Shown in pieces: positions 1 through 11,337 of a DNA stretch of 64,000 nt (position 1 is the stretch's first letter; each line of letters begins with the position of its first letter). Position numbers and translations under genes: made by a program. Origin of the DNA: Acanthornis magna (taxonomy: Eukaryota > Chordata > Aves > Passeriformes > Acanthizidae); assembly GCA_036785705.1 (NCBI GenBank), contig JAWUZG010000051.1, positions 13,482,501 through 13,546,500 on the forward strand, read 5' to 3'. The notes under the pieces were generated by a model. The model ran no database searches. It had not been told where the DNA came from and saw only the letters and a program-made list of their open reading frames with translations.

Positions 1-883
1 ATGCTGAGCTCTTCCAATGGAAAGTAGTGTCACAAATGACTACAAGAGGTACTACTCTGGTCTGACTCTAGTGCAAGGGACAAGAATTTTGAGACCACAC
101 GTGGCCTGTGTTAAAAGCACAAATGAATAAAGTCTCCAGTTTATCTAGATAGACTTTTCCAGTGTTCTACTCTCTTAAAGTTAGACTTTGCGAGTATTTG
201 ATGTAGTCTTTGCAAGTGTGATGTTTTCATGTCCCATCATTGATGAAGTCAATTACCAATTATTTATCAGTCTTCTGCTGTCTGTGCAGTTCAGTTCCAC
301 TGTTTCAATCTTTGCTAAAAACAGTGTCTGTGCTTCATTTAGGAAAATTGGTAGTGTTCCATGACTAACTTAATCAAGCCACTATCCCTAGGAATGCAAT
401 TGCTGCCTTCTCCAGCATCTTTTATTCTTATTCCTTTTAAATCCCTATAAATCCAAGTCATACAGAACCTGTTAAGGACTGTTTTATTCAAGAACAGAGC
501 TTTTGCAGCATTGATACAAGATTTTTGCACCTGCCACGTTGTCAGAGTTCCTAAAGTTTTCCAGTTTAGATTTTTAATTGACCACTAGTGTCTAAAATGC
601 CTGAAGTTGCAGAGTATGTATCTATTAAGTTGCCTCAATATCCCAGCCAGACTCAAGTGCCAGTGTAAAACCTCCGCAAAATATCACTTGGTTGCATAAA
701 ATAACAAGAATATTTTGCCTTCTTTTTTTTTTAATGGAACATGTCTTTTTCATGTAAATTTGATGTTTGTAGGGGTTTTCTTTGTAACAGAAGGGCCATT
801 TGTGTTTTTCCCAGAATATTGATTCACTCTTCCTGTGGAAGTCTGGAAAGCATTGAACTTTTTTTTTTTTTTCCTTGTTCTAG
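1..883 (+). other. CASP2: CASP2 intron (partial)
   Basis: No exon is visible here. The preceding caspase-2 exon (residues just before the EMQ motif) is not in this stretch, so the window starts inside an intron. The right end carries a run of T at about 859-872 that serves as the polypyrimidine tract before the AG at 882-883. Confidence 0.8.
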
Positions 884-1012
884 GAGATGCAGAATGCTTT
901 GGAGAGATTCTCCAAGCTGCGAGATCATCGAGATGTGGATTCCTGCATTATAGCTCTGCTTTCCCATGGTGTGGAGGGTGGGGTTTATGGCAGTGATGGC
1001 AAGCTACTAGAG
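884..1012 (+). CDS. CASP2: CASP2 exon with catalytic histidine
   Basis: This 129-bp exon has 43 codons and is in phase 0 at both ends. It reads [12 protein letters not shown]... to GSDGKLLE and lies between a T-rich AG acceptor and a GTATAT donor. It encodes large-subunit strands with the active-site His in the SHG motif (codon 965-967). Confidence 0.96.
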
Positions 1013-4000
1013 GTATATTAGTTGCTGAGTCCTGATCTGTTGTTGTAGGTTATCTCTAGGACAGTAACAATGAAAAGAGGGGGGGAAAGTTTTAAAAAAT
1101 ATTTTAAAAATAAGTTTAAAAAAAGTTAAGTGATGCAAGACTGAGGACTTGCGTTTTTTAAAATAGAAAAAATGGGCTGGAGGGAAAAAAAGGGCAGGGG
1201 ACTGTCTGTGAGAGGTCTGGAAGATGAAAAATGGCAAGTAGAGGAAATTATCTCTCTCTGTATAAATACTAGGTAGAGTGCATGAACCCAAGCAAGTAGA
1301 AACCTGGTGGAGAAGGGATGTGTTTGTCACACACTAATTTGCAGATAAAGGAGAAAATACCAAGACTGGAGAGGTAGTAACCAAAATACATGGGAAGCAC
1401 GGTGAGACTGGTTTTGGCTTACAAAAAGCTGCATGAAGAAATTTGCCTTCTTTCTTCTCTCAGTTGCAGGAGGCTTTCCGGCTCTTTGATAATGCAAACT
1501 GCCCAAATCTCCAGAATAAGCCCAAAATGTTCTTTATTCAGGCGTGCCGGGGAGGTGAGTGCCCGAACAGTAAAAGCCATGTACTTGGCATGCCATTAAG
1601 GCTCATTTTGCACACATGCACACCCTCACATTCAACTTGCTGTCAACTCTCCTCTTTGCTTCTCTCAGGTGTAAGTGGGACCCATATTCACCTCCCTCTG
1701 CCCTGCTGCTGCCACTGCATCTGTTGCTCTGTAAGTGTCTTTAGCTCTGCATGAGGTGTGTGCATTGACTTGCAGACCCCAGAGCACCTTAGTGACATAA
1801 AGCTCTGTCATATCCCACTCATACCTTGAGGCTTCCTTGTGCTGTGCCTGCAGTAGGGGGAGTGGGGCACATGGTGCACAAATTGCAGCACAGCATGGAG
1901 CAGTACACTAGCACTGGAGTCTTGCTGAGGTCCCATCTTTCTCTTGATCATCAGTGTGTTGTGTCTCCTGTGGGTGTCTCTTAAGCTGTCAGAGTTAGTT
2001 CCAGTTATTTTTGGGGTTTTGTCTTTCTCCTTTAGCCTGTTTTCAGTCTCAAAATAACCTTTCCTTGCACCCTTTTCCTCATACTGTTGTTGAATTCTTA
2101 CATGTTGTACAGAACTCTGTTCATGATTCTTACAGACTTGTTCTTTTTCTACGCTTTTGTACCTTTCTTTTTTAAATTATGCTACTCCTTTTCCTTCCTT
2201 TTGTAACTAAACACATCTGTAACTACTTCTCAGGTCTGCTCATGACCAAATTTTTCCCCCAGGTGTTTGGACACTGTGAAATTGCCGATATTCCAAAGTG
2301 AAGCTGTCTTACAGTTTCTTTTTTTCCCTTGTGACAGAGAAATTTTTCTATTTTTTATGCTTTCCCCCCTGCTTTTCCCTTGTTCCTTTCAGCTGTCTGC
2401 CTTTCTTTGAGTTTTGGCAAGCTTTATAGTTCGTCCTCTAGTCTCTACTCTTGTTTAATCCCAATGCAGGGAAAAGCCTGAAGTCTACATGAAGTATTTT
2501 TGTGATCAGAAATACTTGATCCTTCTAAACATTTGGGAGTACTGTAACATGCATGTTTACAATATGAATTGAGTCTCATTGCTTTCCTTACGTGAGTGAA
2601 CATTTAGATACTCTTGAGCAAATGTGAATACAAAGACTCAGTGTGGAAATAAGTGTAATAAGTCAGAATTTTCAGCTGACCTTGTTCAGTAATTAGGTTT
2701 GTTTGACTGTAATATTACTATAATGAGTCTGTTAAGACTAAGAAGTCAAACTTGGCCTTTGTATTCCCAAAAAAAGTCGCAGCTTAGAAAGACTAGTAAA
2801 GCTTGTTATGCATGATGCTTTAGAACTGGGATACTGCAATAGACAGAGGATTGAGATACTTCAAAAACGGAAATGAAAAGCTTTTTCCTTAATTTAAACA
2901 AAAAAAACCCCCACCAACCAAAAAACCAAGGCACAGCTCTGCATGGTCTAACCTCTTTTAAAACTTAATAATAGTTGGAGGGGAAAGCCAGTTACAAAGT
3001 AATTGAACTGTCAACAAAAATGTGTATCCTTTAAACATCATTTAAAAGACTGTATAAATAGTATTATCAACTTTGAAATAGTAATCAATCTCTCTGTGCC
3101 ATGCAAGTTAGCTGGAGCTAGTTGAAACAAGATGAGAAATGCATTCTTTCCGAGCCTTATGTAATAGGCCTGCTCTATCTTCTATTAATGACACTTTTAA
3201 AAATGTAGATAAAGAAATGTTGGTACAGTCTTAATTTCCAAAGTGCTTTTGTCAGGAGTCTACTAAAGAACTGAAGTAGTCCACCTAGAGTCATGGATCT
3301 AAAGCAGTGGCAACAGAAAACAACGGGAAAAGTTTCAGTATGGCATAAAATGAAACTTTGAAGCTGCTTAATATCTGTGTTTAATGTAGTAGATCCAAAA
3401 GAGTGAAAAATTGTGCTAAGTAATGACAAATGGGTAGTTAGCAGTTATTTAAATCAATTGGCAAAGCAGCTAATTGTGAGCTTCAATACAATTTAAACAG
3501 TCTAGATCAATCTCTGGCAGTGGTTCTATAAATTAGAGGTTAAGTATGCAGAGGGTTAGTGCTTTACACAGTTGAGTTGATTGCAGTGGTGTTTGAAGAC
3601 ATGCACGAGGAAGATGTGTAATTCTGAAGCTTTAATCAAGAAAGTTTTGACTGTATACATAATGGGGTGATGACAGTGTGAATAATAGAGCTTGATGGTA
3701 AAATTACCTGAGTCTTATCTGAAATAATGTGCACAGTGAAGAGTACACTAAATTTTTAAGAAGATAGAGAACTGAAAGAATTTGGGAAAATGTGATAAAA
3801 GATGTGGGGAAAATGTGGTTAAAAATAAAAATATTTGCATTGCCACCTTAAAGAGATGAGGAATGAACATTATGGAAGTCATAATGAAATTTTGGACTAT
3901 GGAGCCTTTAATTCCAGGCTGTATCAGACAACCACACCCCTCCCACTTTGATTTTCTTTTTAGAGAAGAACAATGTTGCTGACTTAGAACTGACCACTTT

Positions 4001-6143
4001 CTGAACATAATTATGAGATGCTACCAGTGCCACTGCCTGTTAAAGCATTAGAAATCCAAATGTATTTCTAAGGCATGAGCGAGCAACAAAAATTGAGAAC
4101 CATCTTAAGAGGAAGGCTTCTGAAGCGGACACTTAAGCCTCCTAACACTGGACTGATTGTGCTGTTAGAATGTAAGAAGAACAATAGATTCTCATCTTAG
4201 AACAACAGAAAACAGAAAGGCAAAATTATATCAAAAACCTGTAAAATGTAATTTTAATTTTCTTGATTGCTGAACTATCAAAGTTACCACCACTAGCAAT
4301 TAGTCGAGAATATAATGGAAACTCTGCATCATGTAGAAAACCAGTTGAGAAAATCTACACTTGTGTTATACGTACTAATGAATCCTGGAAAGGCCATTAA
4401 ATGCTCTCCAGGTTATAAACTAATCTCCATGGACTCTAGTTCTCTCTCATGTTTGGGGTCAGGTTATTTTGCATTTTTCTGCTGCATAATTTATGCTTTT
4501 AATTGAAACAAGCAGTATTGTAATCAGGTTTTAGAACTGGGTGAGGTACTTGGTCCATGTTTTCTAGGTGTATTGGGCGTAGACTGTAGCAACCAAAATT
4601 ACAGCTCTTGTTTGAGTTCTGCAGTAAATAGATAGTTAGCATCACAAACTGCACTAGATATTTTTGGATATTTCTAAGGTAGGTACAAGTGGAAAATAAA
4701 AACTTCATGGCTAGGCATCAAATCCTCCCATGAATGGTGGAGAACTACCAGAAACTTCACTCCTTTCAAGGTTATCCCATGATCTACACAGGAAGAGGTG
4801 GGAGCAGAAGTCAGCATTCAGACCAAGTCAGGTTAGGTTAAGCAGGTGCAGCACTTGTTGGTATCAGCATTAGTTTGTGCAGAAGAACTTTCAGATAAGT
4901 CTAAAAAAGCTTAAGAAGCTTAAAGTTAATGCAAAAGCTTTCTGCTTGATGGTAGTTGTGGCATTGCTGACCAGAGCCCAAAACCAAGGAAGTACAGGAA
5001 TGCTACATCCAGTAATTCAAGATTATTTCTTCTCCCCCTCTCCTTCTCCTTGTTTATTGCCACCACAGATGAGTTGGACCGGGGAGTGGATCAAAGAGAT
5101 GGCAAAGGATGGTCAGACTCCCCAGGCTGTGAGGAAAGCGATGCGAACAAGGAAGAAAGTCTGAAGCTGCGTCTGCCGACGTGCTCAGATATGATCTGCG
5201 GATACGCTTGTCTGAAAGGTACTGGGCCCTAATTGTTTGGGCATAAGGAGGTCTCATGTGTCTGTGTGCCCCAGAAATCTTCATGATAGACACTCTCTCG
5301 CCAGGCACTGCGGCCATGCGAAACACCAAGCGTGGGTCCTGGTATGTCGAGGCTCTCACCTCGGTGTTTGCAGAGGACTCCCGACACACTCATGTGGCTG
5401 ACATGCTGGTGAAGGTAAAGCAGAAGTGCATTTACGCTCCCACTCCTGAGTTTTTGAAGGGCCTTCCATTGCATAAAAATGCTAGGATTAATCTAATGCT
5501 ATTATTCTTGTCTTGTTTGTAGCAAAATTATTAATTCTTTCTCCATTCACATTCATATATTTATTTATATGCAGTTCCATAGCAGTTTAACCCAAGTAAA
5601 GATGCTCTTTCTTTGACTCCTGTTTAATTTGTGCAGTCACAGATGAACTTGCAAGCAGAGTTAATATTGCTTGCCAAGAATTACTTTTCTGCCATAGAAA
5701 TAGCTTTTTTTCAGGTGAATTCATTCCCTGAACATCCACACTACACAGCTGCAAAAGCACCAGTACTCACATAAGGTAAGGACTGAGAAAATGGAGGAAG
5801 AAGGAGTGAAAAAAGTAGTGTGACCACGACAACTTGAGCTGCTGTGGAACTGCACCCTAATTCTTTATCCGTCTTGTAATTAGCAGACTGCTTAATCCAT
5901 TAAACAGAATAATCTGTGAATACAGAAAGAAATGATGTTTTTCTTCCTTCTGGCTTTTTAATCCTTCCAGTTAATTTATTTAATTTTTTTTTTTAATCTC
6001 ATATCTAGGTGAATAGGCAAATCAAGCAAAGAGAAGGTTATGCCCCAGGCACAGAATTTCACCGCTGCAAGGAAATGTCAGAATATTGTAGCACACTCTG
6101 TCGGGACCTTTACCTGTTTCCTGGCTATCTACCAGGAAAATAA
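884..6143 (+). CDS. CASP2: CASP2 (caspase-2), 3' half of the gene, joined exons 884-1012, 1464-1554, 5069-5218, 5305-5414, 6009-6143
   Basis: Five exons join in frame to 204 codons plus TAA, roughly the last half of caspase-2. The prodomain (CARD) and the start of the large subunit lie left of the window. Caspase-2 is a cysteine protease cleaving after Asp; it acts in stress-induced apoptosis and genome surveillance, activated by PIDD1-RAIDD. Visible landmarks in order: catalytic His in LLSHGVEG (codon 965-967), catalytic Cys in QACRG (codon 1545-1547), two inter-subunit Asp sites (DQRD/G and EESD/A), the substrate-pocket Arg in [10 protein letters not shown], and the C-terminal [16 protein letters not shown], with the Cys that links the dimer in mammals. 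All introns are GT-AG and all phases agree. The gene is followed by CLCN1 on the same strand, as in human. Oddities are a Cys at 5182-5184 where mammals have Arg, and a candidate alternative exon at 1669-1730. Confidence 0.97.
1013..1463 (+). other. CASP2: CASP2 intron
   Basis: This 451-bp GT-AG intron lies between the His exon and the Cys exon. It contains A-rich stretches near 1090-1190. Nothing else is recognisable. Confidence 0.85.
1464..1554 (+). CDS. CASP2: CASP2 exon with catalytic cysteine (QACRG)
   Basis: This 91-bp exon enters in phase 0 and leaves after one base of the next codon. The translation [12 protein letters not shown]...[12 protein letters not shown] is a near-exact caspase-2 match. 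The active-site Cys is TGC at 1545-1547. The acceptor is CTCTCAG and the donor is GGAG/GTGAGT. Confidence 0.97.
1555..5068 (+). other. CASP2: CASP2 intron around the alternative exon
   Basis: The 3.5-kb interval joins the Cys exon to the subunit-junction exon when the 62-bp exon is skipped. Apart from that exon I see only AT-rich unique-looking DNA. There is a run of A and C at about 2899-2935. No recognisable repeat or other gene is present. In mammals the intron downstream of this exon holds elements that control its skipping; I cannot identify an equivalent. Confidence 0.75.
1669..1730 (+). CDS. CASP2: Candidate CASP2 alternative exon (caspase-2S type exon 9), 62 bp
   Basis: The segment lies 114 bp after the QACRG exon, between a pyrimidine-rich acceptor (TTGCTTCTCTCAG) and a consensus donor (GTAAGT at 1731). 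Mammalian CASP2 has a skipped or included 61-bp exon at this position that makes the short isoform. The middle of this segment (CACCTCCCTCTG, then TGCTGCCACTGC, then TTGCTCT) resembles the human exon as I remember it. Joined to the previous exon it adds 21 codons starting GVSGTHIH and ending in a Cys-rich run. Because 62 is not a multiple of 3, the next exon is then read out of frame to a TGA at 5162-5164. This makes a truncated protein without the small subunit, or an NMD target. Splice sites and length are seen; homology is from memory and expression is inferred. Confidence 0.72.
5069..5218 (+). CDS. CASP2: CASP2 exon spanning the large/small subunit junction
   Basis: This 150-bp exon reads [12 protein letters not shown]... 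to MICGYACLK. It keeps both Asp sites used for self-processing in mammals (DQRD/G and EESD/A) and starts the small subunit. The codon at 5182-5184 is TGC (Cys) in LPT-C-SDM, where mammals have Arg. The change is consistent with a C-to-T transition at a CpG. The donor is GTACTG. Confidence 0.96.
5305..5414 (+). CDS. CASP2: CASP2 exon, small subunit substrate pocket
   Basis: This 110-bp exon reads [18 protein letters not shown]... to HVADMLVK. The Arg in [10 protein letters not shown] lines the pocket for the substrate Asp in caspases. The upstream intron is only 86 bp (5219-5304, GT-AG). The exon ends in phase 0 with donor GTAAAG. Confidence 0.96.
5415..6008 (+). other. CASP2: CASP2 last intron
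   Basis: This 594-bp GT-AG intron is AT-rich, with a T-run near 5985. Nothing further is recognisable. Confidence 0.85.
6009..6143 (+). CDS. CASP2: CASP2 terminal coding exon
   Basis: The exon starts after TCTAG with GTG AAT AGG ([17 protein letters not shown]) and ends [11 protein letters not shown], giving 44 codons and a stop. It includes the SEYCSTLC segment, whose first Cys forms the inter-dimer disulfide in mammalian caspase-2. Confidence 0.97.
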   Translation: MNRQIKQREGYAPGTEFHRCKEMSEYCSTLCRDLYLFPGYLPGK

Positions 6144-6279
6144 CCTTGCCAGCTCTGTTTGAAGAGAGATACTGCCAAGGCTGAACTTTGACTGTGGATA
6201 TCTGTTTTCATTCTTATGAGCTGTGACATCAGATGTGTAAGCAAGGAATGCCAGTCTAATTCTTCATGTCTTTTTCTAA

Positions 6280-6285
6280 AATAAA
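6280..6285 (+). terminator. CASP2: Proximal poly(A) signal of CASP2
   Basis: AATAAA lies 137 bp after the stop codon. Use of this site would give a very short UTR. No strong GT-rich element follows. Confidence 0.4.
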
Positions 6286-7900
6286 CTGGCAACTCTCGTA
6301 GTAATCTGATTCAGTTCAGGGTTTAAAATTCTAATATCCTGATTGGCTCTGTGTGTATAGAAATTGATGGAAAGAGGATCAGCATTGGAACTGGAAAGAA
6401 GTGGGAACATCGTTTGGAAGGAGACATAAGGACATTTGTAAATGAAGTGAATGTGGAAATGGACTACTAGCAGAATTTTTAAGTTAAGTCTTTCTGAACA
6501 GAAGATCAGTCAAACAATGCTACTTATGCTTGTACTTTAAAAATTTTAAATACTTTTGCATGGCTCTTCATACAGGACAGTCGACTCCTGTGCACATTAG
6601 AAAAGGGCTCCCTTGTGAAGGAGAATCCTTCTCCTCTTTGAAATGGAAGGTTATTGTTCTCAGTACTCAACACTTCCCATTTTGATCACTTAAGAGTCTA
6701 TTTTTCTACATTCCTTCTATAGCCAAGTTATCAAGAGAACTACAAGACATCCCAGATTATGGGAAAGCAAAAGCGTATGGAGACCCAGACAAATATGCCT
6801 GCATAAACTGCCCCAGAAGTAGTTTTGAATCTAGAAACTCTAGATTAGGTCCCCTTAGTCCCAAGAGTGAGCAACTGCATGGAATATTCCTTCTGAGGAA
6901 TTTGTTTGCCATAGTACTTACGTGTCACAATAGACATTCAGTCTACCAACTTCTCAGGAGTCTATAAGGTGCACTGTACAATTGAAATCCTGAAACTCTA
7001 CAGCCTTTTACAAAAGGATCTTTTGTCTTTTTACTTAACAAAAATACTGAGGCAGCTCTTCACAGTCTAAGCATGTTGCTTAGATTATTTATCACTGCAT
7101 TTTTTTTCCCCTTTTAAAGGAGAGGGAAGAGTTTTACATTATTATCCTGTTCTGTGAGTTTTCTTTCTTAAGTCATGATCATTTAAAAGCATAATCTGTC
7201 ACTTCTTTTGGAAATTTCCTGCACAGTCTCTTCATGCTGTAATTTGTGTCTTGCTGTGTCCAATTGCAGTTACTTCCATTTGATGTGATGTGGGAGTTGG
7301 GCATTGTTCTCTTTTAGTGGTAGAGCCTAAATCCTGAGATACTGGATTACATATGGACTACAGGCTTCTCACTTCAGTCTCAGTCTTCTCCATTTTGTAG
7401 CAATAAATTGGCATTGTTCCTGGCTTTTTTTAATGTAAGTATGGCTTTTAAAATATATTTTTCAGGATAGAATTATGAACAGGAAGCACAAAGGGATATG
7501 GAGGGAGGCTGGAAAACTAGGCATGTGCTCTTTTTATTTTTCTGCCTAGGAAAATGAAGGCTGTGTTTCCTCCAGCTGACAAAGGTGCGGCATTAACACT
7601 TACCTTGCATTTATCCTACACATAATGTGATGAACAGAACAAGAGTAATACTTGCCAATTGGTGCCTTACTCTGAAATTTAATATACCAGTTTAGGGGCT
7701 CCTGTACCTCCCTGGAGTATAAACACTGTCTTCCTGAGTGCTCCCTCTATGAAATGGTGCAATATTTTACAGATAGGTTTATTGATGAAGCAGTCCATTT
7801 TGATGGATTAAATTTCTGTAGAATTGCATCAAGTTGCATTATCACTGCCACTTTTGTATATCTTTTTGTATACTTGTATTTTACTGCCTTGAGGTGTCAA

Positions 7901-7906
7901 AATAAA
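7901..7906 (+). terminator. CASP2: Distal poly(A) signal of CASP2
   Basis: AATAAA is followed within 10-30 bp by TTTTTGTTTG and TCTGTGCAATG, a normal downstream element. Confidence 0.65.
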
Positions 7907-7925
7907 GAATTTTTGTTTGATTAAT

Positions 7926-10900
7926 CTGTGCAATGTCTTCCATTTGGAGAGTTTGAACCCTGTGCAGAAATGGAGGTTCTAAATAAAGAGAATTTTATGT
8001 AGTTTCTTGAGATGGCGCATCCCAGAGGCGCTTCTGAACTCTCAGGCAGAAGCCTGCTACTTATGGCTGCAACCACTATGAGCTGCTTGTAAGTTTTGAT
8101 AACACCTGGGCCAAACAAAGACTGATACATTAATTAAGAGATATGAGGCAGAACCACCAAGTAGGAGGCTGCTGTTGTGCTTCAGTACATGAAATACGTG
8201 AATGGGGAAAATGTTGGGCTTGGTGTTCTTGAAGGAAAAGTTGGTGTCAAAATGAAGGGTTCCTGGGGAAAAAAAATAGGGCATTGGAAAGAAGAAGACT
8301 GAAAGGAAAGTGAAGATACCAGCTGTCGGAAAGATTCTGGAAGTGGAGGGAGGCCCAGGGCATCAGAGGGCTGCATGGGAATGCATGCCAGGGAATGCTT
8401 GGAGGCTTGATGCATAATGCCCAGGACTTGTAACTGGAAGCAGCTGAACACCACAGAACCAACAGAACTTCTGCTCCACCTTCACAAACAAGCCAGGATC
8501 TTACTGCTGGGCAGGGAAGCTGAGATCAAATACACCTGGGAGAAAGTCAATGAGTGTGAAATACAAAGGTAGAAACTCTGTTCTTGTTAGTTCTAAAAAT
8601 AATCCCCAGCATCCAGGTCTGCTAGAGGTTGCCTTTTACCCTGTTTCATCCGTGACACCGCGAAGAGTGTTCCCTGTCTTCCAAGATCTCTTCTTAGTGA
8701 AAGAGTAGATTGATTTATTAAAAATACCAATTCTGATACAGGAAATCTAGCACTGGAATTACCAATGTCTACCTGCACAGAAAGTGATTTTAGTAGTCCA
8801 GAAGAAAAAGTAAGTAAGATGTTTGTATTTTCATAGGTAAGTTTTGAGCTACTAGCATAGTTTATGGAATTACTTTTAATAGCTGGGATAGCAGGGCAAT
8901 GTTAATGGGTTCACATTTTGTCTTGAAACCAGAATAAAGTCAAAGGTTTTGTTTGAGATGAGAAGTGAGAACAGTAAATGCAATGTAGACAAGGTATATA
9001 AAAAATCTTGAGTTGCATGAGAACTATATTTATTAACAGAAAAATTCAGTAAATAAATACAACTTAAGCTGATTTAGTTTCCCTGTTTGTGGTTGTTGGT
9101 AGATAATCAAAGGATTTGATTTTGTAAGATAGTCATTGGTCCCCTTAAGAATTAGGATGTACCAAATGGTATCAAAAGAGAGCTTATGTTTCCAAAACAG
9201 CAAAAGGTTTGGCTAAACATCTATAAAACATCTTATAAAATTAAATTTATGCCAATCTGAGACTCCTAACATTCATTGTACCTGTGTTGTATAATTTGTT
9301 CTTACCCTTCAGGGTATGAGAATTCTTCACTACATCACAACACTAAATTATTAAGTTAGGAGAAAGAAATGCAAGAAGATACTGTTATGTAATAGATTAT
9401 GTCATCAGCATATGCATACAGAGAACAGTTTCTTTAAAAGGAAGGGAATGAAATGGAAATCTCCAGAGAAGTTACAATCAACCCTTGTCACAGGATCAGC
9501 AGCCTTGGTGAGTCTGTTTCACTAGGAATGAGTGCTATGTCCTACTCAGTGAAATTTGGCCTGCTGTTGCTGATTTTGCCACTTCTCAAAGAATTATTTG
9601 TTAAAGTTTAATATTCCTTTGTTTCCATTCATCTGCATTTGGTACTTGTTTATGGTAACTGCTATGTATAACTTGGTCTTCAGACTGTATTTTTGCATAA
9701 ACTGTTTTTCCTGCATGCACAAATTCTTAAGATGACATCTGTGTAATTTACTACATCTTTCAAGGAGCTTACAGTCACCCTCCGATTTCTCTGCCTTAGA
9801 AAAGTAACTGGAATTGCTGTGGTTCAGGCTCATTTTTAAAATATTTTTATTTTCCTTTGGCACTCCTAAAAGTTTTGATTTACAGCTGCAAAATAAGGAG
9901 GAACAGTAATGCCTCCCATAGAAACCATGCTTTGGCACAGGTAAGGTTCACACTATTGATAAAATACTTGGATTTGGATTTGTTATGTACAGGTGGTAAA
10001 GAAAAACACAAACTTGCTAGCTGTTGGTATTCAGTCACTTATAAAGTGATTTAAAGGGTGGAAGGAAAAGGTCACACTGAGCATAGACTTAAATTTTCTG
10101 AATGGATTCACACAGAATTAAACAGTTAAGGAATTTTATAAATTGCCACTGCCTCTTGCAAGTCTGGCTTGGGTGTTCCTCCTGCCCAGCCCAGAAACCT
10201 GGGTTCATGCCTTAGCAGCTGCACCCAGGATATGGGCTGGTCCCATCCTAGAGGCTGGAGCAGACACTGCTTCACTCCTGTTGCTAAGACCACAAACCTG
10301 GGGTGCCAACAGCCCTGGTGTGACTCCAGTTACTAGTGCCACATCCCCTCACATAGGTCTGACCTGTAGCAGTCAGGGCACCTGTTGAGGTGGTGCAGTG
10401 AGCTGTGGCTGCTCCAGCTACTGATGCTGAGACATTTGGTCTTTTGCATGATCTCTGCTCCCCATTGTCTCTCAGTTCTGGGTCTCTGTGTAGTTTTATT
10501 TGTGACTTCCCATCTTCTGCATCAAAAAGCTCCTTGACTGGATAACCTTAATAAAGGGGATGCTTCCACCTTTCACATACTCTTACATAACTCATTTTTG
10601 TTTAGTGGAAGAAACAGCTTAGGAAATCATGATGTTGCTCTAAGTAACTGCTTTCCTAGATAAAGAATTTTTCTTTTTCCCTCAATGAAAAGCTTTACAG
10701 ATAGCAGATTTAAAAAAAAAAAAAAGAGCAGTTGTCTGTGAAAAGAACTGTGGCCTATATTATCTGCTCCATTCCCCACAAACTTCTGTGCTTGCTGCCT
10801 CAGGGTACAGCAGACAGTAGCTGTGACTCAGCTGAGGACGTAGCTGTTACCACAGCTGCTCAGTGCTCTGTTTCTCAAGGCAGTAACCCACAGTAGCATT

Positions 10901-11069
10901 CTGATTTTGTCCTTTCTACACTACTGGCTCCTTGTTCTTGTGGCAAAGCAGGACACATAAAAGGGCAGAAGTTAGGTGCTCCCTACTTTGCACTGCTACA
11001 GATGTTCCTGGATCTTCAACAGCTCACAAACCCTTCCTGACTGTGCTGTTGAGCAGCTTTAACTGGTTT
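7926..11069. other. Intergenic, CASP2 to CLCN1, part 1
   Basis: I recognise no gene. The stretch at 10143-10440 is richer in G+C than its surroundings and has an 81-codon open frame with no recognisable protein. A run of A lies at about 10711-10724. Other short open frames look random. Confidence 0.7.
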
Positions 11070-11337
11070 TAGGTATGAGAAATTTGGTTAAGGCACAAAC
11101 TGAAGCCCAGGAGGCTCCATGTGAACATCAGGAAACACTTTTTTACCGTAACAGTGCTGGAGAAGGTTGCTCAGAGAGGTTGCAGAATCTCCATCCTTGG
11201 AGATACTCAAAAGCCTTCTTGACTTTTGCTTGGACTTGGCCCCAAGCAACTGGCTCTAGGAGACTGGGGCTGAGCAGGGAAATTGGGCCAGATGACTTCC
11301 AGAGCTCCCTTCCAGCATCAGCCATTCTGTGATTCTG
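11070..11337 (+). repeat. CR1 LINE fragment (3' end)
   Basis: This is the typical CR1 3' tail: GAGAGGTTGCAGAATCTCCATCCTTGGAGA, then the segment GGGCCAGATGACTTCCAGAG, ending ATTCTGTGATTCTG at 11337. It is 5'-truncated and on the + strand. Confidence 0.9.

Larger units (their letters stand above)
6144..7925 (+). other. CASP2: CASP2 3' UTR
   Basis: Non-coding sequence follows the stop with no splice acceptor or ORF of note. AATAAA signals lie at 6280-6285, 7402-7407 and 7901-7906. The last is followed by a T/GT-rich stretch and is the likeliest main cleavage signal, giving a UTR of about 1.8 kb. Confidence 0.7.

Noticed and set aside
10143..10388. 81-codon G+C-rich open frame
   Set aside because: No recognisable protein and no splice or promoter context; composition alone can explain it.
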